Shown: piece by piece, positions 1-5,489 of the stretch
How the letters are laid out: each line of letters starts with the position of its first letter
Position numbering within the stretch: the first letter of the stretch is position 1
Source: an uncultured Lentisphaeraceae bacterium
GTDB lineage: Bacteria; Verrucomicrobiota; Kiritimatiellia; RFP12; DVOR01
Length of the DNA: 6,029 nt
Assembly (NCBI GenBank): GCA_946056345.1
Contig: CAMGJH010000078.1
Location: 1 to 6,029, forward strand
Direction of reading: 5' to 3'
The notes under the pieces: model-generated
The model's input: the letters and a program-made list of their open reading frames with translations, nothing else
Told to the model about the DNA's origin: nothing
The model's database searches: none
Position numbers and translations under genes: made by a program

Positions 1-156
1 GCCCCCGAAGCAGCGCCGGAAACCCCGGAAACCCCGGAAGCCGTTGCGCCAGAAGCCCCGGAAGTGCCTGCTCCGGTAGCCCCGGAAACTCCGGTAGCGC
101 CGGTTTCTCCGGAAACTCCGGACACCCCGGATGTTCCGGACACCCCGGAAGCGCCT
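1..156 (+). repeat. Degenerate PETP/APE-coding tandem repeats
   Basis: The sequence is built from short units such as ccggaaaccc and ccggaagcgcc, encoding repeated PETP, APEAP, SPETP, DTP and TPEAP. The units are not of constant length. They look like an expanding low-complexity coding tract within the upstream gene rather than an intergenic repeat family. Confidence 0.6.
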
Positions 157-624
157 GCGCCGGAGGCCGCTCCGGAAGCGCCGGCCGCCGAGGCCACTCC
201 CGCGCCCGCGCCGGCTGCCGAAGAGCCTAAGCCTGAGGTTGCTGAGGCCCCGACCGAAGGGGAAAGCGCCAAGGCCGAGACCGAGCTGCGCCCCGAGCGC
301 GAGCCGCGCTTCAAGCCGCGCTCCCGCCACGACCGCGAACGCCGCAAGCGCCAACGCGACCGCGAGGCCGCCGCCAAGCGTGCCGCCGGGATCGTCGAGG
401 AGAAGCCCGTCGCCCGCCCCGAGCGTCCGTCGCGCGCCGATCAGCCACGTAACGACCGCCCGCCGCGCCGCCCAAAGCCCGTGGCGCAGCACTGGGCCCG
501 CACGCAGGCCGACGGCCCGCGCGATGGCTCCGAGAGCCACCACGCCGCTCCCACCATCGCCCGGCCCATCTACGCCCCCGGTAAGCGCGGCCCGGTCACC
601 GCCGAGTGGACCCCCGGACAATAA
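1..624 (+). CDS. C-terminal part of a Pro/Glu/Ala- and Arg-rich low-complexity protein (5' partial)
   Basis: The reading frame is open from base 1 to the TAA at 622-624, giving 207 residues with no upstream end, so the true start lies outside the window; the GTG at 64 is only an internal valine. Residues 1 to about 95 are an acidic, proline-rich tract with repeated APE, PETP and DTP units. Residues about 97 to 165 switch to a basic tract (REPRFKPRSRHDRERRKRQR, then RPERPSRADQPRNDRPPRRP). The last 40 residues are less biased and end in RGPVTAEWTPGQ. No catalytic motif, signal peptide or membrane segment is visible. Such acidic-then-basic tails are typical of disordered extensions on RNA- or DNA-associated proteins (for example pseudouridine synthases, RNase E-like proteins or ScpB), but the folded part is missing and I cannot assign a family. 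The gene converges on the leftward TatD gene and is followed by a hairpin terminator. Confidence 0.7.
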   Translation, partial: APEAAPETPETPEAVAPEAPEVPAPVAPETPVAPVSPETPDTPDVPDTPEAPAPEAAPEAPAAEATPAPAPAAEEPKPEVAEAPTEGESAKAETELRPEREPRFKPRSRHDRERRKRQRDREAAAKRAAGIVEEKPVARPERPSRADQPRNDRPPRRPKPVAQHWARTQADGPRDGSESHHAAPTIARPIYAPGKRGPVTAEWTPGQ

Positions 625-643
625 GCTTTGGCTTCAGCTCCCA

Positions 644-685
644 AAAGCAACGCGCGCGGCCCTGTTGGACCGCGCGCGTTGCTTT
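644..685. terminator. Bidirectional intrinsic terminator between converging genes
   Basis: Bases 644-659 (aaagcaacgcgcgcgg) are a perfect 16-bp inverted match of 670-685 (ccgcgcgcgttgcttt), with a 10-base loop that could add two more C-G pairs around TGTT. It sits between the + strand stop at 624 and the minus-strand TatD stop at 701. On the + strand the stem is followed by a weak T-rich stretch (gctttgtctt). On the minus strand the stem arm ends in TTTT. The position and symmetry fit a terminator serving both converging transcripts. Confidence 0.8.
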
Positions 686-700
686 GTCTTGACCGTGGGG

Positions 701-1507
701 TTATCTGGCCGCGAGGAAGTCGCGGGCGTTTTGGGCAGTCTGCTCGGCAAGCTCGTCGACGGGGAGAGCGCGGAGGGTGGCGGCGGCGCGGAGGATGCAG
801 CGGAGGTTGCCGGGCTGGTTATAGAGGAGCTGGTGCTGGCCGAGGACGAGGGGGTCGCCGCCGATGGGGAAGCGGTCGGGGGAGTCGGTCTCAACGAGGA
901 GGCGATTGAGGGGGAGGTGGGGGAGGAGCTCGGGGAGGAGGCGGGCGGCGGGCTTGAGGAGGCCGCCCCCGACGCTGAACCAGGCGTTGGCGCGCTTGAA
1001 GAAGGGGAGGGCGAGGAGTTCGTGCGAGAAGTTGATGCCGTGGAGCTGCCAGGCGCAGATGCGATCGGCCCAGGGCTCGAGGAGGCGGAGGAGGAGGGGC
1101 CAGACGCGCGCACCGTGGAGGATGACCGGACGGCCGAGGCGGGCGGCGAGGTCGAGTTGGGCGAAGAGGACGGCGCGTTGGGCGGTGCCGCCATCGTGGA
1201 CGCGGCGGATGCCATCCAGGCCGATTTCGCCGACGGGGGCGTTGGGGTCGGAGGCGAGGACGCATTCGAGGCGCTCGAGCCAGTTGGGCACCGAGACGGA
1301 GGCGTACCAGGGGTGGAGGCCGTAGGCGGTGGTGGCAGCGAGGGAGGAGGAGACCTCCATCGCCCACTCTTCGGGGCGGGTGGCGCAGTCGATGCAAGCG
1401 GTGACACCGACATCGAGCGCGTCCTTGACGTAGCGGGCGTGGAAGGGGAGAATGCGCGCGTCGCGGAGGTGGAGGTGTGCGTCGAAGAGTGCCGGTGAGC
1501 CGCTCAT
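701..1507 (-). CDS. TatD-family metal-dependent hydrolase (putative DNase)
   Basis: This 268-residue protein has the usual length of TatD-like hydrolases, which fold as amidohydrolase TIM barrels and use two divalent metals; several members are 3'-5' DNases. Visible family motifs, in order, are FDAHLH (Asp9, His11, His13), GLHPW (63-67), GEIGLD (93-98, metal ligand Glu94), PVILH (His131), LHG (His156) and VETDSP (205-210, Asp208), followed by NQPGNL. All expected metal ligands are therefore present. The contexts of two are unusual: HGA where HSR is common, and HGINFS where HCFSG is common, so substrate preference may differ from E. coli TatD/YcfH. The ATG overlaps the aroC stop as ATGA (1504-1507), with a GAAAGG ribosome site about 8 bases upstream, indicating translational coupling. 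It is the last gene of the leftward block. Family assignment is firm; the substrate is not. Confidence 0.92.
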   Translation of the reverse strand: MSGSPALFDAHLHLRDARILPFHARYVKDALDVGVTACIDCATRPEEWAMEVSSSLAATTAYGLHPWYASVSVPNWLERLECVLASDPNAPVGEIGLDGIRRVHDGGTAQRAVLFAQLDLAARLGRPVILHGARVWPLLLRLLEPWADRICAWQLHGINFSHELLALPFFKRANAWFSVGGGLLKPAARLLPELLPHLPLNRLLVETDSPDRFPIGGDPLVLGQHQLLYNQPGNLRCILRAAATLRALPVDELAEQTAQNARDFLAAR

Positions 1508-2679
1508 AGGCCGGGCCTTTCGGGCCAGAAGACCTTGGGCTCGGGGGAGAGGCGCAGAGCGTCGGCCGTGGGCAGAGCGGCGTAGCGCGCGAGCATCTCG
1601 GGGAGGGAGTCGCCGCCGAGCTTCTCGATGAGGGCAGCGGCCAGCTCGATAAGGACGACGCTTTCGATGACGACGCAGGCGCGGGGGACGGGGCAGGTGT
1701 CGGAGCGCTCGTAGGTGGTGGAGGCGGGCTCGCCGGTGGCGAAGTCGAGCGAGCGCTGGGGAGTGAGCGTGGTGGGAATGGGCTTCATCGCTGCGCGGAT
1801 GAGGAGGGGCTGGCCGGTGGTCATCCCAGCTTCGAGGCCGCCGGCGCGGTTGGTGGGGCGGCAGACGTGGCCGGCGGTGTCGCGCGCGATGGGGTCGTGC
1901 AGGGCGCTACCGAGGAGCTCGGTGTTGGCGAAGGCTTCGGCGAACTCCACGCCCTTGATGGCGTTGACGCTCATCACCGCGGCGGCAAGGCGAGCATCGA
2001 GGCGGCGCTCGGGGGTGACGTAGGAGCCCAGGCCAATGGGCAGGCCCTCGACCTGGCAAGCGATGACCCCGCCGAGGGTCTCGCCCTTGACACCGGCCAG
2101 GTGGATGGCGTTGGCGTAGGCATCAGCCTGGGCCTGGTTGGGGGCGCGGACGGGGGAGGTGGCGGCGAAGGCCAGGGCTTCGGCCGGCGGCACGGCGGCT
2201 TCGCGGACGGCGCCGAGGGAGGCGATGTAGGAGCCGGCGCGGATGCCAAAGTGGCCGAGGAAGGCGCGGGCAATGGCACCGACGGCTACGCGGCAGGCGG
2301 TCTCGCGGGCGCTGGAGCGTTCGAGAGCGCAGCGGATGTCGTCAAAGCCGTACTTGACGCAGGCGGCGAGGTCGGCGTGGCCCGGGCGGGCAGTGGTGTA
2401 GGCGGGGACGGCGCGGCCCTGCCAGGCGGCGAAGTCCTTGTTCGGGATGGAGAGGGCAATGGGCGCGCCGGTGGTCTTGCCGGCCATCACGCCCGAGAGG
2501 ATGCTGGCGCGGTCGGTCTCGATGGCCATCCGGCCACCGGCGCCGGCCTTGAGTTGGCGGCGGGCGAGGTCGGCCGCGAGGGTCGCTTCGTCGAGCGGGA
2601 GCCCGGCGGGGACGCCTTCGATGATGACCGCGAGGCAGGGGCCGTGGGATTCCCCGGCCGAGAGATACGAGAAGGCCAT
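1504..2679 (-). CDS. aroC: Chorismate synthase
   Basis: Converts 5-enolpyruvylshikimate-3-phosphate to chorismate, the last step of the shikimate pathway, using reduced FMN; cytosolic, and tetrameric in known members. The 391-residue length fits the family. Motifs seen: GESHG (9-13, His12), RRQ (40-42), RPGHADL (98-104, His101), KYGFDDIR (109-116), RSSARETACRVAVGAIAR (121-138), NAIKGVEFAEAF (239-250), NRAGGLEAGMTTGQPL (277-292) and RSDTCPVPRACVVIE (325-339). The two histidines correspond to the conserved acid/base histidines of the family. The ATG start is well supported by an ideal ribosome site at 2685-2694. The gene overlaps the downstream TatD gene by four bases and follows a 40-residue membrane ORF whose stop codon forms part of the aroC ribosome site. 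The protein looks intact and functional. Confidence 0.97.
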   Translation of the reverse strand: MAFSYLSAGESHGPCLAVIIEGVPAGLPLDEATLAADLARRQLKAGAGGRMAIETDRASILSGVMAGKTTGAPIALSIPNKDFAAWQGRAVPAYTTARPGHADLAACVKYGFDDIRCALERSSARETACRVAVGAIARAFLGHFGIRAGSYIASLGAVREAAVPPAEALAFAATSPVRAPNQAQADAYANAIHLAGVKGETLGGVIACQVEGLPIGLGSYVTPERRLDARLAAAVMSVNAIKGVEFAEAFANTELLGSALHDPIARDTAGHVCRPTNRAGGLEAGMTTGQPLLIRAAMKPIPTTLTPQRSLDFATGEPASTTYERSDTCPVPRACVVIESVVLIELAAALIEKLGGDSLPEMLARYAALPTADALRLSPEPKVFWPERPGL

Positions 2680-2684
2680 TGGTG

Positions 2685-2694
2685 CACCTCCTTA
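2685..2694 (-). promoter_or_regulatory. Full-length Shine-Dalgarno of aroC, overlapping the stop of the small ORF
   Basis: The minus strand reads TAAGGAGGTG here, a ten-base match to the complement of the 16S rRNA 3' end, about six bases before the aroC ATG. Its first three bases are the TAA stop of the 40-residue ORF (2692-2694), so ribosomes ending there finish on the aroC initiation site. The other genes in the block have shorter sites (AAAGGAG, GGAGG, GAAAGG). Confidence 0.85.
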
Positions 2695-2814
2695 CAAGAA
2701 AAGCGCTGCAATCCACGCCAGGAGGACTGCAACGCTCAAGGTGTTCCGAAGAAAGGTCAGTCGCTTCGGAGAATAGATGAAGATGAAACGGTCTTGGATC
2801 TTGGCCCAGAACAT
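2692..2814 (-). CDS. Small single-pass membrane protein, 40 aa, unknown function
   Basis: An ATG at 2814 opens a 40-codon frame that fills nearly the whole gap between lpxD and aroC. The N-terminal 23 residues are basic and aromatic (MFWAKIQDRF, then YSPKRL). Residues about 24-40 form an uninterrupted hydrophobic segment (NTLSVAVLLAWIAALFL) that runs to the C-terminus. The lysines and arginines before it predict a cytoplasmic N-terminus and a tail-anchored protein. By my count 28 of 40 codons end in G or C, which is consistent with coding, although overall the stretch is less GC-rich than its neighbours. It starts three bases after the lpxD TAG, in the same frame, and its TAA lies in the aroC Shine-Dalgarno. 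No good ribosome site of its own is seen, so translation would depend on coupling to lpxD or on limited stop-codon readthrough. I do not recognise a family; it could also be a non-coding spacer. Confidence 0.55.
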   Translation of the reverse strand: MFWAKIQDRFIFIYSPKRLTFLRNTLSVAVLLAWIAALFL

Positions 2815-2817
2815 AGG

Positions 2818-3852
2818 CTAGCGCGCTTCGAGCGCCTTCACCTTCGCCTCCAGGTCAACGACCTTCCTCTTGAGCTTGTCGAGCAAGCGCGGGAAGAGGA
2901 GGGTCTCGGCGAACTTCCGCTTGGGGATGGCCGGGGTGCCGGCCACATATTCGCCTTCGGGGACGTCTTCCTTGACGCCAGCCTGCGGGGCCACCTGGGC
3001 GCGTTCGTGGACGGTGAGGTGCCCAGAGATGCCGGCCTGCGACCAGATGAGCGCGCCGGTCTCAATCTTTGCGCTACCGGCGATGCCAGCCTGGGCGATG
3101 ATGCCGACGAAGGGCGCAATCTGGACGTTGTGGCCAATCTGCACGAGGTTGTCGATCTTGACGCAGTCGCCCACGCGGGTCCGGCCGAAGCGGGCGCGGT
3201 CGACGCAGGTGTTCGAGCCGATCTCAACGTCGTTGCCGATCTCGACGATGCCGATCTGCGGGACCTTGTTGATGACCGGGCCCTGCGCGCCGATTTCGAC
3301 GGTGTAGCCGTAGCCATCGGTGCCGATTTTGACACCGGCGTGGAGGATGACGCGGTCGCCCAAGATGCACGATTCGCGGATGTTGACCTGCGGGTAGAGG
3401 TGGCACTGCTTGCCAATCTGGACGTGCTGGGCGATAAAGACCATCCCGTCGATGACCGTGCCGTCGCCAATGGTCGCGCCGTCCTCAATAACGGTGTAGG
3501 GGCCGATGTAGATGTCCTTACCCAGGGTGACGCCCTCGCCGATGACGGCTGTGGCGTGGATGCCCGGCTCGCGCACCACCGGTTTGGGGCCGAAGATGGG
3601 CGAGAGGGAGGCAAAGGCCTTGTTGGGGTCCTCCACGCGGATGAGGGCGGCGGCGGTCTCGCCGGCGTAGTCCTGCGCCACGAGCACGGCCGAGGCCTTG
3701 GTTTCCTTCATCTGCGGGGCGTACTTCTGGTTGGCGAGGAAGGAGATGTCCCCTTCGCGCGCCTCCAGCAGGCTCGCCATCGCGCGGATTTCGATGGAAC
3801 CGTCGGCTTCACAGGTGCCGTTGACGGCCTGAACAACTTCACTCAGCTTCAT
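2818..3852 (-). CDS. lpxD: UDP-3-O-(3-hydroxyacyl)glucosamine N-acyltransferase
   Basis: Third step of lipid A synthesis: transfers a 3-hydroxyacyl chain from acyl carrier protein to the 2-amino group of UDP-3-O-acylglucosamine. The protein is a cytoplasmic left-handed beta-helix trimer. The 344 residues show an N-terminal LpxD uridine-binding domain (about 1-85, with DISFLANQKY at 35-44). A long run of hexapeptide repeats follows (about 98-305, IGEGV, IGPYT, IGDGT, IEIG-type units) containing the family signature TDGYGY (178-183) and PQIG (198-201). His241 in QIGHN and His278 in ISGHL match the catalytic and conserved histidines of E. coli LpxD (His239, His276). A short charged helix ends the protein (about 318-344). 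I chose the ATG at 3852, which has GGAGG six bases upstream; a longer frame from a TTG at 3894 adds 14 residues unlike the family. It overlaps the upstream gene by 14 bases. Lipid A synthesis implies an outer membrane. Confidence 0.97.
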   Translation of the reverse strand: MKLSEVVQAVNGTCEADGSIEIRAMASLLEAREGDISFLANQKYAPQMKETKASAVLVAQDYAGETAAALIRVEDPNKAFASLSPIFGPKPVVREPGIHATAVIGEGVTLGKDIYIGPYTVIEDGATIGDGTVIDGMVFIAQHVQIGKQCHLYPQVNIRESCILGDRVILHAGVKIGTDGYGYTVEIGAQGPVINKVPQIGIVEIGNDVEIGSNTCVDRARFGRTRVGDCVKIDNLVQIGHNVQIAPFVGIIAQAGIAGSAKIETGALIWSQAGISGHLTVHERAQVAPQAGVKEDVPEGEYVAGTPAIPKRKFAETLLFPRLLDKLKRKVVDLEAKVKALEAR

Positions 3853-5473
3853 TGGGGGCCTCCGGCTTGACTTCGGTTTCAGGCTCGGCAGCAACCTCGG
3901 CAGCGGGCTCGGCCGGGGCTTCCGGGGCGGGAGCCTCGGCCTCGGGGGCGGGCTGCTCGGCCGGGGCCTCGGCGGGTTTGGCGGCTTCGGGCTTGGCGGC
4001 CTTGGCGGCCTCGCGCTCGCGCTTCATCTCCTCGGGGAGCTTGCAGAACTTGGGGTTGGCCTCGGGCAGGGCGAGCACGCCGTTGTAGTATTCCACGATG
4101 TGGCCGCGCTGGAAGAGGAAGGCGATCTGGCGAGCGATGGTGTTGAGCTCGAGCTCGGGGAGGGACTCCTTGAGGGCGGTCAACAGGTCGTGGCGCGTGC
4201 AGAGCGGGTGGGCCGAGACGTAGTCGATGGCCGCCTTGATTTCGGCCACGGCGTGCTCGGTGGTGAAGGGCGTGAGGGTGGTGTTGGCCACGAACTCCGG
4301 GCCGCGCGCGTCGTTCCCGCGGAAGAGGGTGAACTTGTGGTGGCGGAAGGCGCCGCGCAGGGCAAAGAAGAGCGAGCGCGGATAGTTCTGCTCGTCGCGC
4401 AAGGTGTACTTGAGGAGGATGCGCAGCGGCAGCGAGGGTGAGGTCTGCGCCAGAGAGACCGGCAGGCAGACGTGCTTGGCCTGGGCAATGAGCGTGGGGA
4501 GCAGATCGCGGCGGAAGATGGCCTCGGCCTGGTCGCGAGAGTAGCGCTCGCGGGTATCGGCGGCGGGCTCGGCGGGGGCCTCTTCGCCCTCGGCGGGGGC
4601 AGCGGGCTCGGCAGCCGGGGCGGCGGCGGACTTGAGGCGGTAGACCGTCTGGGTGGTCACCGACTGCTTCCAGGCCTCGATGGCCTCGGGCTCGGTGTGC
4701 GTTTCGAGGGTGCGCAGGTAGTCGCGCTCGGACATGCCGACCTTGGCAGCGAGCTCGGCCACGCGGTGGCGGTAGCTGTGGTGGTTCGGGGCACCAACCC
4801 ACTCGCCGGTGAGCGTGCACTTGGCCACGCGCGAGAAGGTGCCCGAGGGCGCTTCGCACGGCTCTTGGGTGACGTCGAAGAAGTCTTCCAGGTGGCTAGC
4901 GAGGAGGTGCTGAGCAATCTCGGCCTCGCTCAACGCCACCAGGCCGCACTGCTTGCAGCTCCAGAAGGTGACATCGGTATCGGGCTTAGCCTCCAGGCGC
5001 ACCAGACAGGCCTGCGGGTTTTCCAGGAACATCGAGACGAACTTCTTGACCGGGTAGGCCACGTGCGTGCCCTGCAGCGTCTTGATGATCGAGCCTAGGC
5101 TCTTCTGGTTGGGCAGGATGCGGATCTCGGCGTTCAGCGGCTTGACCGGCTCGCGGCGCTGGAAGTTCCGGCGCTCGCCACGCTCCGGGCGTTCACCGCC
5201 CTCGGGGCGTTCGCGGCGGAAGGGACGCTCGCTCCGGCCGGCAGCCCCCTCGGGGCGCTCACGGCGGAAGGGACGTTCCGGCCGGCCCCCCTCGCGGCGG
5301 TCGGACCGCTCGCGGCGGAAGGGGCGGTCGGTACGCTCGGGACGCTCTTCGCGGCCGGTGCGCTCGTCGTAGTTCTTGCCTTGGTAGCGGCTGGCATACT
5401 CGTCAGCGGACTTGCGGGCCCAATCGGGGGCGAAGTCGAAACTGAGGTTCTCGGTGTTGTTTGCGTCGCTCAT
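3839..5473 (-). CDS. C2H2 zinc-finger protein with Arg-rich repeats, possible nucleic-acid-binding protein
   Basis: I do not recognise a named family. The 544 residues fall into clear sections. Residues 1-35 are polar. Residues about 36-109 form an Arg/Glu/Pro tract with three copies of an RPFRRER unit. Residues about 112-165 look folded (EIRILPNQKSLGSIIKTLQG). Next is a zinc finger, Cys173-x2-Cys176-x12-His189-x4-His194, followed by Cys206, Cys219 and a His-rich HHSYRHR (231-237) that could add a second metal site. An Ala/Pro/Glu linker (about 282-306) leads to a second folded region (about 309-480) whose end (407-468) has the helix pattern of a winged helix. The last 60 residues are a disordered Pro/Ala/Glu tail. 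The Arg tract, finger and winged-helix-like part suggest RNA or DNA binding; this is inference. The ATG has AAAGGAG about 8 bases upstream. The gene lies 13 bases after acn and overlaps lpxD by 14. Confidence 0.85.
   Translation of the reverse strand: MSDANNTENLSFDFAPDWARKSADEYASRYQGKNYDERTGREERPERTDRPFRRERSDRREGGRPERPFRRERPEGAAGRSERPFRRERPEGGERPERGERRNFQRREPVKPLNAEIRILPNQKSLGSIIKTLQGTHVAYPVKKFVSMFLENPQACLVRLEAKPDTDVTFWSCKQCGLVALSEAEIAQHLLASHLEDFFDVTQEPCEAPSGTFSRVAKCTLTGEWVGAPNHHSYRHRVAELAAKVGMSERDYLRTLETHTEPEAIEAWKQSVTTQTVYRLKSAAAPAAEPAAPAEGEEAPAEPAADTRERYSRDQAEAIFRRDLLPTLIAQAKHVCLPVSLAQTSPSLPLRILLKYTLRDEQNYPRSLFFALRGAFRHHKFTLFRGNDARGPEFVANTTLTPFTTEHAVAEIKAAIDYVSAHPLCTRHDLLTALKESLPELELNTIARQIAFLFQRGHIVEYYNGVLALPEANPKFCKLPEEMKREREAAKAAKPEAAKPAEAPAEQPAPEAEAPAPEAPAEPAAEVAAEPETEVKPEAPNEAE
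5198..5332 (-). repeat. In-gene repeats encoding RxERPFRRERPEG
   Basis: Three copies of an Arg/Glu/Pro unit are encoded: residues 48-58 (TDRPFRRERSD), 64-76 (RPERPFRRERPEG) and 80-92 (RSERPFRRERPEG). The DNA copies share ttccgccgtgagcgcccc-like cores on the minus strand but differ at several synonymous positions. This suggests the copies diverged under protein-level constraint or arose some time ago. Confidence 0.75.
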
Positions 5474-5481
5474 TGTGCGCG

Positions 5482-5489
5482 CTCCTTTA
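5482..5489 (-). promoter_or_regulatory. Shine-Dalgarno of the zinc-finger gene fused to the acn stop codon
   Basis: The minus strand reads TAAAGGAG. The TAA (5487-5489) ends acn and the AAAGGAG that overlaps it is the ribosome site for the ATG at 5473, with about 8 bases of spacing. The overlap supports the chosen start and co-translation of the two genes. Confidence 0.75.

Noticed and set aside
64..66. GTG start for the left-edge gene
   Set aside because: The frame is open to base 1 with the same composition, and no ribosome site precedes the GTG.
634..1413. 259-codon minus-strand frame inside the TatD gene
   Set aside because: Ser/Pro-rich out-of-frame translation of a gene whose correct frame carries all TatD motifs.
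131..1498. 455-codon + strand frame spanning the terminator and the TatD gene
   Set aside because: It crosses a strong hairpin, overlaps two supported genes and has only Arg/Pro then Glu/Gly low complexity; a shadow of GC-rich coding DNA.
1867..3870. 667-codon open frame on the + strand antisense to aroC and lpxD
   Set aside because: It is opposite two confidently identified genes and its translation is Gly/Ala/Asp/Val-rich without domain motifs. Long antisense frames are expected where GC-rich codon usage removes stops.
3853..3894. Upstream extension of LpxD by 14 residues from a TTG
   Set aside because: The extension lies fully within the upstream gene and is unlike LpxD N-termini, while the ATG at 3852 has a well-placed GGAGG and begins with the typical MKLSEV.
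5198..5332. Possible CRISPR or intergenic repeat array
   Set aside because: The repeats are in frame, irregularly spaced and encode a conserved peptide unit inside a long gene; there are no unique spacers of constant length.
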